A DNA stretch of 8,038 bases from DAITPV01 sp050692555 (GTDB lineage: Bacteria > Actinomycetota > UBA4738 > CALAEC01). Location of the stretch: contig JBOGVS010000058.1 of the NCBI GenBank assembly GCA_050692555.1, positions 1-8,038 on the forward strand, in the 5' to 3' direction. The translations under genes were made by a program, and so were the position numbers. Within the stretch, counting starts at the first letter, position 1, and each line of letters begins with the position of its first letter. Under the pieces are notes generated by a model. That model did no database searches, was not told the origin of the DNA, and was given only the letters and a program-made list of their open reading frames with translations. This document shows, piece by piece, positions 1-7,484 of this stretch.

Positions 1-1991
1 GCCCCCGCGGCCCAGGCCTGCGGCGAGCAGGCCACCGGGTACTGCACCGGCGGGTTGGGACTCCGGCGGGTGAACCCGCAGAACAGCTCGGGCAGCCGCA
101 TGTAGTCCACGAACGTGGCCGCCTCGAACAGGGCGGAGGCGATCCGGTTGGTGGCGGACAGATAGCCGTATCGTTTCAGCCCCGCGGCGATCAGCGCGTT
201 GTCGTGCGGCCACACCGTGCCGTTGTGGTAGCTCATGGGGTTGTACCCCTTGGCCGACTTGCTCATGGTCCGGACCCCCCACCCGGAGTACAGGTCCGGC
301 TGGAACATCCTCCGGGCCACCGCGCCTGCCTTCGAGTCCTCGACGATCCCGCAGTACAGGGCGTGCCCGGGGTTGGAGACGATCGTGCGGACCTGGCGCT
401 TGTCTCCATCCAGGGCTCCCGCGAAGAACTGCTCCTCCTCCATCCAGAACCGGTCGTTGAACCTACGGCGGAGCACCGTGGCCTCGTCGCGGAGCGCCAC
501 GGCCCGTTCGTAATCGCCCAACGCCGTGTACACGTCGGCCATCCGGACCTTGGCCATGTACACGTAGCCCTGGACCTCGGCCAGGGCGATCGGGGGCTCT
601 GCCAGGCTGCCGTCCTCGTGGAGCACGGAGTCGTGGGCATCCTTCCACCCATGGTTCCGGAGCCCCCGGGGCGACCGCGACCGGTACTCCACGAACCCGT
701 CGCCGTCCTGGTCCCCGTACTGGTCGATCCACATGAGCGCGGCCTCGGCAGCCGGAAGCAGCTTCTTCACGAACCCGAGGTCGTTGGTCCACCGGAAGTG
801 TTGCGCCAGCAGGATCAGGAACCACGGGGTGGCGTCGACCGACCCGTAGTACGGCGCGTGGGGAAGGAATCCCGACCCCGCCAGCTCTCCACGACGGATC
901 TCGTGCAGGATCTTGCCGGGCTCCTCATCGCGCCAGTCGTTGACCTCGGTTCCCTGGTGCTCGGCGAGAGCCCGGAGGCTCTCCCGGGCCGGCCGCGGCG
1001 AGAGCATGAGCATCTGGTGGGAGGTGATCAACGTGTCCCGCCCGAACACGGCCACGTACCATGGGATGCCCGCGGCGATCACCCCTCCGCCGTCGATCTC
1101 CGTGTACAGCGCTCGGAGGTCCCGGATGCCCCGGGCCAGCAGCTGGTCGAACAGCTCGTTGTCGGTGCGGATGTGGGTGGACTCTCGCTCCCATTCCTCG
1201 TACGAGTGCCGGAGGCCCTGGACCACCTGGTCGAACGCCACCGGTGCGGGAGCCTCCCCGTCGGCCAGCGGCTCGATGGTGAGCATCAGGCTGGCGGTCT
1301 CATGGGCCGCCAGGTGGAGCCGGAACGTGGCGGTCACCAGATCGCCGCGAACGTCGACGTGCCCGGGGGTGGCCGCGAACTCGATCCTGGTCACCCGGCG
1401 CACCGCGTCGTCACCGACGTAGGCGAACTCGATCCGCCGGTCTTCGGCCCGGGGCGGCTCGTAGGTCCCCCGGGTCTCCCGGGACAGGCCCCGAACCTCG
1501 AAGATGTCGGCGAAGTCGGCGCCGAACGTCATCTCCAGCTCGATCTCCACCGGGAACGCGTTGTAGTTGTGTACCCGGGTACGCTCGAAGACCCGATCCC
1601 CGATGACCCGCACCCGCCGGATCGACAGGCTGTGCTGGGGCACGACCGGGAGGTCCTCCTCGTACAGGTCGGGGTTGGTGAGGTCGACGTGGGCCAGGTA
1701 GGCCCGCTCGGCCGAAGACGACAGCAGGATCGGCTGACGTCCCGACACCCGGATGCCGAACCGTGACAGGTACCGGGTGTCGCGATGGTAGAGGCCCAGG
1801 CCGAGCTCCCGTCGGTCGTCGAGGTTCCCCTCGACGTCGGAGTACACGAAAGTCTCCCCTTCCTTGATCCCCAGGACCTTGCCGGGGAGCGCGGCAACGA
1901 CGGGAACGCGAGGGACCGGAGAAGAAGGAGGTGGGCCGGTGGCGGAGTCGACCCGCGCGCGGCGCATCCCTTTCAGTCTAGGGACGCGCAC
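1..1991 (-). CDS. Glycogen-debranching-type glycoside hydrolase, 3' end cut by the window edge
   Basis: The reading frame is open from a GTG at 1991 to base 1, giving 663 residues with no stop, so the C-terminus lies outside the window. The N-terminal third resembles the debranching-enzyme N-terminal beta domain (VYSDVEGN, LGLYHRDTRYLSRF). The remainder resembles the (alpha/alpha)6 catalytic barrel of amylo-alpha-1,6-glucosidase-like proteins: PWYVAVFGRDTLITS (GRD 317-319), an Asp-rich DxDxD segment ending in Glu 435, NHGWKDAHDS (W449, D451), HNGTVWPHDN (W594) and YPVACSPQAWAAG at the edge. Family members I recall are about 700 residues, so roughly 40-60 are probably missing. The expected role is cytosolic hydrolysis of alpha-glucan branches or oligosaccharides, but the exact substrate is not readable. 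I chose GTG 1991 because GAGG lies 6 bases upstream; it overlaps thrB by 14 bases. ATG 1967 is the alternative, but AAAGGG directly abuts it, too close for a normal ribosome site. The Pro-rich stretch after the start is probably disordered. Confidence 0.93.
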   Translation of the reverse strand, partial: MRVPRLKGMRRARVDSATGPPPSSPVPRVPVVAALPGKVLGIKEGETFVYSDVEGNLDDRRELGLGLYHRDTRYLSRFGIRVSGRQPILLSSSAERAYLAHVDLTNPDLYEEDLPVVPQHSLSIRRVRVIGDRVFERTRVHNYNAFPVEIELEMTFGADFADIFEVRGLSRETRGTYEPPRAEDRRIEFAYVGDDAVRRVTRIEFAATPGHVDVRGDLVTATFRLHLAAHETASLMLTIEPLADGEAPAPVAFDQVVQGLRHSYEEWERESTHIRTDNELFDQLLARGIRDLRALYTEIDGGGVIAAGIPWYVAVFGRDTLITSHQMLMLSPRPARESLRALAEHQGTEVNDWRDEEPGKILHEIRRGELAGSGFLPHAPYYGSVDATPWFLILLAQHFRWTNDLGFVKKLLPAAEAALMWIDQYGDQDGDGFVEYRSRSPRGLRNHGWKDAHDSVLHEDGSLAEPPIALAEVQGYVYMAKVRMADVYTALGDYERAVALRDEATVLRRRFNDRFWMEEEQFFAGALDGDKRQVRTIVSNPGHALYCGIVEDSKAGAVARRMFQPDLYSGWGVRTMSKSAKGYNPMSYHNGTVWPHDNALIAAGLKRYGYLSATNRIASALFEAATFVDYMRLPELFCGFTRRSPNPPVQYPVACSPQAWAAG

Positions 1992-2868
1992 CGTCCACCT
2001 CAACGGTTTCCACGATGCTTGCTGCGCCTGCCACGGGGGCTCGAAGGACCCGCCATCCAGGGCCCAGGTCCGGAACCACCGCACCCTCACCCTCGAATGC
2101 CAGGAGCGAAGGGCCGGCTCCCGCCACGCACACCGGGACGCCGGCCTCCCGAAGGTCCTCGAACACCGCCCGGGTGGCCGGCACCAGCGGAAGCCGGCGC
2201 GGCTGGTGGAGACGGTCCTCCAGCGCCTCTGGGAGGAGGTCCGGTCGCCGGGTCAGGGCCACGACGGCCAGCGCGACCCGACCCAGGTTGAACGCGGCGT
2301 CCGGCAGGGGCACCACCCGGGGAAGGACCCGGCGGGCGTCGGCTGTGGGGAGCCGCTCGTGCTTCGGCACCATCACCACCGGCCGGAGCGACGGGTGGGG
2401 CTCCAGGGGCTCGGCCCGCCAGCCGTCCCGGGACAGGTACGCGATCACCACGCCGCCCCGGAGGCAGGCGGCAACGTTGTCGGGGTGCCCCTCCACGTCC
2501 ACGGCCACCTCGAGGATCCGGTCCGGCTCGAGCGCGCTCCCCATGAGGCGGTCGGCCAGCAGCAACCCGGCCACCACCGCGGCGGCCGACGATCCCAGAC
2601 CTCGCTCCAGGGGAATGGCGTTCCGCGACCGGAGGGCGAACGGCGGGAGCGAGCCACCGGTCTCCCTGGCCAGGTAGGCCATCGACCGGAACACCAGGTT
2701 GGAGGCATCCTCGGGAAGCTCGCCGGCCCCCTCGCCCTCAACGTCGACCGACGGTGCGGCTCCGGTTTCCACCGCGACCTCGTTCCACAGGTCGACCGCC
2801 ATGCCCAGAGCGTCGAACCCCGGTCCCAGGTTGGCCACCGTCGCGGGGACCCGGGCCACCAGTCGCAT
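1978..2868 (-). CDS. thrB: Homoserine kinase
   Basis: This gene encodes 296 residues, the normal length for bacterial homoserine kinase of the GHMP kinase superfamily. The enzyme phosphorylates the side-chain hydroxyl of L-homoserine with ATP in the cytosol, giving the substrate of ThrC. All three GHMP motifs are visible: PATVANLGPGFDALG at 8-22; the phosphate-binding loop PLERGLGSSAAAVVAGL at 86-102; and the C-terminal glycine motif VAGAGPSLLAF at 248-258. The homoserine-kinase signature EGHPDNVAA is at 126-134. The ATG at 2868 is separated from the thrC stop by a single base (TGA-C-ATG), so translation is probably coupled to thrC; the upstream Shine-Dalgarno match is weak. The TAG stop lies inside the start region of the debranching-type gene. 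The third motif has Ser where Thr is common, a conservative change. Other GHMP kinases such as mevalonate or shikimate kinase are excluded by EGHPDNVA and by the neighbours. Confidence 0.97.
   Translation of the reverse strand: MRLVARVPATVANLGPGFDALGMAVDLWNEVAVETGAAPSVDVEGEGAGELPEDASNLVFRSMAYLARETGGSLPPFALRSRNAIPLERGLGSSAAAVVAGLLLADRLMGSALEPDRILEVAVDVEGHPDNVAACLRGGVVIAYLSRDGWRAEPLEPHPSLRPVVMVPKHERLPTADARRVLPRVVPLPDAAFNLGRVALAVVALTRRPDLLPEALEDRLHQPRRLPLVPATRAVFEDLREAGVPVCVAGAGPSLLAFEGEGAVVPDLGPGWRVLRAPVAGAASIVETVEVDGARP
1995..2001 (-). promoter_or_regulatory. Ribosome binding site for the debranching-type gene
   Basis: GAGGTGG lies inside the last codons of thrB, with GAGG ending 6 bases before GTG 1991. 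It decides the start in favour of GTG 1991 over ATG 1967 and implies translational coupling to thrB. This is inference from spacing only. Confidence 0.5.
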
Positions 2869-2869
2869 G

Positions 2870-3949
2870 TCAGAGCCCCAGCTCGGCGGCCACCGCGGTG
2901 GGGTCGTCGGGGACCGGGCGTGGTGGCGCCGCCCCGGCGATGGCCCACTCGGGGTCCTTGAGGCCGTGCCCGGTGAGGATGCACACGGCCACGGCCCCTC
3001 GCTCCAGGCGCCCGTCCCGGGCCAGGCTCAGGAGCCCGGCCACGGAGGCCGCGGAGGCCATCTCGCAGAACAGCCCCTCGCGGGCCAGCCGGCGATAGGC
3101 CCGCATGATCTCTCGATCGGTCACCTCGAGGATCGCGCCGTTCGATCCGCTCGCGGCGTCCTCGGCCTGACGCCAAGACGCCGGGTTGCCGATCCGGATC
3201 GCGGTGGCCACGGTCGACGGGTGCTCGACCGGGTGGCCGCGGACGATCGGCGCCGCGCCGCTGGCCTGAAACCCGAACATCACCGGCACTCCATCTGTGT
3301 GACCCGTCTCTCGCTCCTCCCGGTACCCCGCCCAATGGGAGGAGATGTTGCCGGCGTTCCCCACCGGCATCAGGTGGTAGTCGGGGGCCCGTTCCAGGAC
3401 GTCGCAGATCTCGAACGCGCAGGTCTTCTGGCCCGCGATCCGGTCCGGGTTCACCGAGTTCACCAGGGTCACGGGATAGTCATCGGCAAGTGCCCGGGCC
3501 ACCTCCAGCGCCCGGTCGAACGGCCCTTCGACCTCCAGCACCCGGGCCCCGTGCACCAGGGTCTGGGCCATCTTGCCCATGGCCACCCGCCCGGCGGGCA
3601 CGATCACCGCGCACGTCAACCCGGCTCGAGCCGCGTAGGCGGCCGCCGAGGCGCTGGTGTTGCCGGTGGAGGCGCACACCACCGCCTTGACCCCCTGCTC
3701 GAGCGCCCGGGAGATGGCCACGGTCATGCCCCGGTCCTTGAACGAGCCGGTGGGGTTGGCCCCCTCGTACTTCAGGTACACCGAGCAGCCGGTCTCGGTG
3801 GACAGGCCCTCGGAGCGAACCAAGGGGGTTCCTCCCTCCAGCAGGGTGACCACCGGCGTGGCCTCGGTGACCGGCAGCCGGTCACGGTATTCCTCGATCA
3901 CCCCGCGCCACAGGCGGGCCACGTCAGAGACCTCGCCGGCGGCGGGCAC
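2870..3949 (-). CDS. thrC: Threonine synthase
   Basis: This encodes a PLP-dependent fold-type II lyase of up to 359 residues, the length of the short actinobacterial/Bacillus type of threonine synthase. It converts O-phosphohomoserine to L-threonine and phosphate in the cytosol. The PLP lysine is K71 in NPTGSFKDRGMT (65-76). The substrate/cofactor loop STGNTSASAAAYAARAG is at 94-110 and the PLP-phosphate glycine loop PVGNAGNISSHW at 195-206. VILTGHGLKDPE-like residues near the C-terminus are typical. The longest frame starts with GTG 3949, nine bases after the hom stop, with GGGGAG 12 bases upstream. A second in-frame GTG at 3922 has GAGG 8 bases upstream and would begin MARLWRGVIEEYRDRLPV, which fits the N-terminal length of Streptomyces ThrC as I remember it; the choice is close. 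An ATG at 3959, overlapping the hom stop as TGATG, is out of frame and closes quickly. The gene is co-transcribed with hom and thrB. Confidence 0.97.
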   Translation of the reverse strand: MPAAGEVSDVARLWRGVIEEYRDRLPVTEATPVVTLLEGGTPLVRSEGLSTETGCSVYLKYEGANPTGSFKDRGMTVAISRALEQGVKAVVCASTGNTSASAAAYAARAGLTCAVIVPAGRVAMGKMAQTLVHGARVLEVEGPFDRALEVARALADDYPVTLVNSVNPDRIAGQKTCAFEICDVLERAPDYHLMPVGNAGNISSHWAGYREERETGHTDGVPVMFGFQASGAAPIVRGHPVEHPSTVATAIRIGNPASWRQAEDAASGSNGAILEVTDREIMRAYRRLAREGLFCEMASAASVAGLLSLARDGRLERGAVAVCILTGHGLKDPEWAIAGAAPPRPVPDDPTAVAAELGL

Positions 3950-3958
3950 CCGGGACCA

Positions 3959-5254
3959 TCACTCCCCTCCCTCCACCCGCATGAGGCTCCGGACCTCCAG
4001 CACCGGCTCCAGGGCCCGGAGGTCTCGGACGGTCTGCTGCAGGGCCCCCTCGTTGGCCCGGTGGGTGATCAGCACCAGCAGGGCATCCTCGCCCGTGCCT
4101 TCCTGCCACACGCTCTTGATCGACACCTTGTTGTCACCGAACGCCCCGGCGACTTGGGCCAGCACCCCCGGGCGATCCGCCACGTCGAGCAGCAAGTAGT
4201 ACTGCATCTCCATGGAATCCATCGGCCGGATCCGGCGCTCCTCGTAGCACGTGCATCCCACGGCCCGTCCCCCGGTGGTCACGTTGCGGGCCATGTCGAC
4301 GAGATCCCCGACCACCGCGGTGGCCGTGGGGTCCCCGCCGGCACCGCGACCGAAGAACATCAGCTGTCCCACGGTCTGGCCCTCCAGGAACACCGCGTTG
4401 TAGGACTCTCGCACCGCGGCCAGGGGATGGTCACGGGGAACCATCGCGGGATGCACCCGGGCGGCCACCTCTCCATCTTCGAGCTCCGCCACCGCCAGGA
4501 GCTTCACCACGTACCCCAGGCGGTCCGCGAACGCGATGTCCTCCGGGGAAACGCCGGCGATCCCCTCCCGGTACACGTCCGAGGCCACCACCCGGGCGTT
4601 GAAAGCGATCGAGGCCAGGATGGCGCACTTGGCCGCGGCATCGAAGCCCTCGATGTCGTCCGACGGATCGCGCTCCGCGTACCCCAGGCGCTCGGCGTGG
4701 GCCAGGGCGTCGGCGAACGACATGTCGTCCTCGGTCATCCGGGTGAGCACGAAGTTCGTGGTCCCGTTGACGATCCCCAGGATCCGGGCGATCCGCTCGC
4801 CGGACAGGGATTCCTTGATCGGGTGCACCAGCGGGATCCCGCCGCCCACGGCCCCCTCGAACGCCACGCCCACCCCCGCGGCCTCGGCGGCGTCGAACAG
4901 CTCTCGGCCCAAGGTGGACAGCAGCTCCTTGTTCGCCGTGACCACGTGCTTGCCGGCGCCGATGGCCTCAAGGAGCAGCGAACGGGCCGGCTCGATGCCA
5001 CCGATCAGCTCCGCCACCACATCGACGTCCGGCGCCGATACCACCTCGTGAGGATCGGCGGTGAAGCGATCCTGCGGCACCGGGACGTCCCGCTCCCGCC
5101 CGGGGTTGCGGACGGCCACCCGGGTCACCTCCAACCGGCAGCCGGCCCGCCGGGCGATGTCCTCGGCATGCCGGTCCAGGAGCCGAAGGGTGGCCGAACC
5201 CACCGTGCCGCACCCCAGCATCCCGATCCGAACGATGGGAATGTCTACAGCCAT
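3959..5254 (-). CDS. hom: Homoserine dehydrogenase with C-terminal ACT domain
   Basis: The 431 residues match the usual length of the monofunctional enzyme; there is no aspartokinase part. It reduces L-aspartate 4-semialdehyde to L-homoserine with NAD(P)H, the branch point to threonine and methionine. The Rossmann dinucleotide loop is IGMLGCGTVGS (10-20, GxGxxG). TANKELLS (107-113, with K109) and EGAVGGGIP (133-141) follow. The catalytic domain carries NGTTNF (163-168), GYAERDPSDDIEGFDAAAK (191-209; acidic residues and K209) and GRGAGGDPTATAVVGD (302-317). A C-terminal ACT domain spans about 351-426 (YYLLLDVADRPGVLAQVAGAF), as in enzymes inhibited by threonine; the ligand here is inferred. 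The ATG at 5254 was chosen because MAVDIPIVRIGMLG gives the normal short lead-in to the Rossmann fold. The frame stays open far upstream, but only across the GNAT gene. The start overlaps the GNAT stop by 10 bases and has only a weak ribosome site, so coupled translation is likely. Confidence 0.97.
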   Translation of the reverse strand: MAVDIPIVRIGMLGCGTVGSATLRLLDRHAEDIARRAGCRLEVTRVAVRNPGRERDVPVPQDRFTADPHEVVSAPDVDVVAELIGGIEPARSLLLEAIGAGKHVVTANKELLSTLGRELFDAAEAAGVGVAFEGAVGGGIPLVHPIKESLSGERIARILGIVNGTTNFVLTRMTEDDMSFADALAHAERLGYAERDPSDDIEGFDAAAKCAILASIAFNARVVASDVYREGIAGVSPEDIAFADRLGYVVKLLAVAELEDGEVAARVHPAMVPRDHPLAAVRESYNAVFLEGQTVGQLMFFGRGAGGDPTATAVVGDLVDMARNVTTGGRAVGCTCYEERRIRPMDSMEMQYYLLLDVADRPGVLAQVAGAFGDNKVSIKSVWQEGTGEDALLVLITHRANEGALQQTVRDLRALEPVLEVRSLMRVEGGE

Positions 5255-5790
5255 CGGGCCATCACGATCTCGTCCTCGTAGCCCGACGCTCTCTTGGAAT
5301 GGCCGGACAGGCGACCCTCCTCTGTGAAACCGAACTTCTTGTACAGGTTGATGGCTCGCTGGTTGTCCGGGTACACGGTGAGGGCCACCTTCTCCACGCC
5401 GGCCCACGCGCTCCACCGGAACGCCTCGGCCAGGAGCGCCGAGCCCACTCCTTTTCCTCGCCAGAACTCGTCCACGGCCATGCCCAGCGAGGCCACGTGC
5501 CGGGTCTGCCGCCCGCGCTCGCGCTCCACGCCGAGATGTCCGATCACCCTGCCCCCTGCCAGGGCCACGATGTCGGCGTGCTCGGTTGTCCAGGAGCGCC
5601 GGAACCGGCGACGGGTCCGCCGGCCCCGCTCCGAGGACACGTCCTCGGTGCGGATCCATCTCCCTTCGGCCGCCACCCGGGCCACCAGCGCCAGGGCGTC
5701 CTTCCCGTCGGCGGGACGAGCCGGGCGGACCTCCACGCCGGCCGGCGGCGGTGCCTCGGGCACCGGGCCCCCGCCCTGCGGACGGCTCAC
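5245..5790 (-). CDS. GNAT-family N-acetyltransferase
   Basis: This encodes a single GNAT domain of 181 residues after a Pro/Gly-rich head (2-18). The family transfers acetyl from acetyl-CoA to an amine. The acetyl-CoA pyrophosphate loop is RGKGVG at 111-116, inside MAVDEFWRGKGVGSALLAEA. The C-terminal part LTVYPDNQRAINLYKKFGF (137-155), followed by GYEDEIVMARWL, resembles from memory the YhhY (AaaT) amino-acid acetyltransferase and RimI/RimL-like branch; the true substrate is unknown. The start is GTG 5790, overlapping the argS stop as GTGA, with GGAGG 7 bases upstream; the open frame continues upstream only as a shadow of argS. The stop overlaps the hom start by 10 bases. It therefore sits inside the argS-hom junction, which in other actinobacteria I recall as the place of lysA. 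Its C-terminal part has no transmembrane or signal segments. The domain call is firm; the specific function is not. Confidence 0.92.
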   Translation of the reverse strand: MSRPQGGGPVPEAPPPAGVEVRPARPADGKDALALVARVAAEGRWIRTEDVSSERGRRTRRRFRRSWTTEHADIVALAGGRVIGHLGVERERGRQTRHVASLGMAVDEFWRGKGVGSALLAEAFRWSAWAGVEKVALTVYPDNQRAINLYKKFGFTEEGRLSGHSKRASGYEDEIVMARWL

Positions 5791-7469
5791 CGGTCTTCCT
5801 CCAACCGCTCCATCGACAGGGGCGCGGAGACGCCCATCAGCCCCAGGACGTTGGCGATCACCTGCTTGGTTGCCGCGGACAGATGGAGCCGGGCCTGGGT
5901 CAACGACGCGTCGTCCGTGACCACCCGGCATTCCGTGTAGAACCGATGGAATCCCGCCGCCACGTCCTCGACGTACCGCGTCAGCCGATAGGGGGCGCGC
6001 ATGGACGCTGCCAGCCGCACCTGCTCGGGGAGATCGCCGAGCTTCCGTAGCAGGTCCAGCTCCGTCTCGTGGACCAGCTCTTCAGGCGCCACTCGCTCGA
6101 AGGGAAGCATCCGGGTCCCCTGCTCCTCGGCATAGCGGATCACGCTGGCGATGCGGGCGTGAGCGTACTGCACGTAGTACACCGGATTGTCCAGGCTCTG
6201 CCGCTTCACCAGCTCGACGTCGAAGTCGATCGTGGTGTCGCTGGAACGAGTCAGGAGGGTATATCGGGTGGCGTCGGTCCCCACGTCGTCGAGCAATTCG
6301 TCCAGCTCGACCAGGTCACCCTTGCGCTTGCTCATCCGGGCGGCCTCACCGCCGCGGAACAGCGCTACGAGCTGGGTGAGGATGAACTCCACACGCTCCA
6401 CGTCGTACCCGTAGGCCTCCGCCGCACCCTGCAGTCGTTTCACGGTGCCGTGGTGGTCCGCTCCCCACACGTAGATCAGTCGGTCGAATCCCCGCCCGAA
6501 CTTGTCCCGAAGGTAGGCACAATCGGCAGCGAAGTACGTCGGTTCCCCGTTGGCCCGGATTAGCACCCGGTCCTTCTGGTCGCCGAACCGCTCCGCACGG
6601 AACCACACCGCTCCATCCTTCTCGTAGGCCAGGTTCCCCTGGCGCAGCAGCTCGACGGCCTCTTGGATCCGTCCGTCAGCGTGGAACGCGGATTCGTGGA
6701 CCCAGGCGTCGAAGGTCACGCCGAACCGTTCCAGCGTCGCCCGGATGCCTTCCAGGGCCCGGCGCATCCCCTCCTCCCCCAGCCGGTTCCTGCGCTCGTC
6801 CGCCGGGAGATCGAGCAGAGCGTCGCCCAGGTCCGCGGCGATCTCCGCAGCCAGGTCGGCGACGTACTGGCCCTGGTAGCCACCCTCGGGCATCTCGGCC
6901 CGCCGTCCGAAGTGCTCGAGGAACCTCGCCTCCACCGAGGCCCCGAACAGGTCGGCCTGGGCTCCCGCGTCGTTCACGTAGTACTCGCGCTGGACCCGGT
7001 GGCCGGCAGCCTCGAGGACCCGAGCGAGGGAGTCTCCGACCGCGGCGTTCCTCCCATGTCCGACGTGCAACGGGCCGGTTGGATTGGTGGAGACGAACTC
7101 GACCTGGATGTGCTCAGGTTCGGGGTCCTCGACGCGACCGAAGGCCGGCCCGAGGCGCTCGATCTCTCCGAGCACGCGGTAGAGCCACCCGTGCGCCACG
7201 GTGAAGTTGATGAAGCCGGGACCGGCCACCTCCACCTTTGCCACAAGGTCGTTGTCGGTGAGGTGCCTGACCAGGACGTCGGCGACCTCCCGGGGGTTCC
7301 GGCCGGTGGCCGCCCCCAGCGCCAGGGCGACGTTCGTGGCGTAGTCGCCGTGCTCCTTCTGACGGGGACGGGTGACCTCGATCTGCTCGGGTGGGCCGTC
7401 GAGCCCCAGCTCAGGAGCTTCCGCCTCGACCGCCGAGCGGATGAGCCGAACGAGCTCTGCCTCGATCAC
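5787..7469 (-). CDS. argS: Arginyl-tRNA synthetase
   Basis: The 560 residues are the usual bacterial ArgRS length. This class I synthetase attaches L-arginine to tRNA-Arg with ATP in the cytosol. The N-terminal tRNA-binding (Add-1) domain spans about 3-90 and includes KEHGDYATNVALALG (38-52). The catalytic domain begins with VEFVSTNPTGPLHVGHGR (123-140), whose HVGH (135-138) is the HIGH motif. YYVNDAGAQ (163-171) and VWGADHHGTVKRL (334-346) are ArgRS-typical, and MSKRKGD (379-385) is the KMSKS-equivalent loop. A DALR anticodon-binding domain runs from about 433 to the end (YVQYAHARI ... FYTECRV). The start is GTG 7469, with GGGGA 7 bases upstream; ATG 7477 is out of frame and stops after three codons. 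The response regulator ends 15 bases upstream. The stop overlaps the GNAT start by 4 bases. A cognate tRNA-Arg gene lies about 470 bases upstream on the other strand. The gene looks intact. Confidence 0.98.
   Translation of the reverse strand: MIEAELVRLIRSAVEAEAPELGLDGPPEQIEVTRPRQKEHGDYATNVALALGAATGRNPREVADVLVRHLTDNDLVAKVEVAGPGFINFTVAHGWLYRVLGEIERLGPAFGRVEDPEPEHIQVEFVSTNPTGPLHVGHGRNAAVGDSLARVLEAAGHRVQREYYVNDAGAQADLFGASVEARFLEHFGRRAEMPEGGYQGQYVADLAAEIAADLGDALLDLPADERRNRLGEEGMRRALEGIRATLERFGVTFDAWVHESAFHADGRIQEAVELLRQGNLAYEKDGAVWFRAERFGDQKDRVLIRANGEPTYFAADCAYLRDKFGRGFDRLIYVWGADHHGTVKRLQGAAEAYGYDVERVEFILTQLVALFRGGEAARMSKRKGDLVELDELLDDVGTDATRYTLLTRSSDTTIDFDVELVKRQSLDNPVYYVQYAHARIASVIRYAEEQGTRMLPFERVAPEELVHETELDLLRKLGDLPEQVRLAASMRAPYRLTRYVEDVAAGFHRFYTECRVVTDDASLTQARLHLSAATKQVIANVLGLMGVSAPLSMERLEEDR
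5798..5802 (-). promoter_or_regulatory. Ribosome binding site for the GNAT gene
   Basis: GGAGG within the last codons of argS ends 7 bases before GTG 5790. It is the best Shine-Dalgarno match I noticed in the unit. It fixes the GNAT start and supports the four-base GTGA overlap with argS. Confidence 0.7.
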
Positions 7470-7484
7470 AGGGGCATCCCCGGG

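Noticed and set aside
204..1766. A 520-codon plus-strand open frame at the left end
   Set aside because: It is antiparallel in register to the debranching-type gene, whose minus-strand frame is open from 1991 to base 1 with strong conserved motifs.
2699..5281. An 860-codon open frame on the plus strand across thrB, thrC and hom
   Set aside because: It is a shadow. Its codons are exactly antiparallel to those of hom and thrC, which share one frame, so the G/C-rich third positions of the real genes become its first positions and suppress stops. The translation is rich in Gly, His, Arg and Pro with no recognisable domain, whereas the minus strand has complete enzyme motifs.
5255..5659. N-terminal extension of hom to 566 residues
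   Set aside because: The extra frame lies wholly within the GNAT gene, has low-complexity composition, and the Rossmann fold begins right after ATG 5254.
5791..5931. N-terminal extension of the GNAT protein to 228 residues
   Set aside because: The extra part is the argS 3' end in another frame; GTG 5790 with GGAGG at 7 bases is a far better start.
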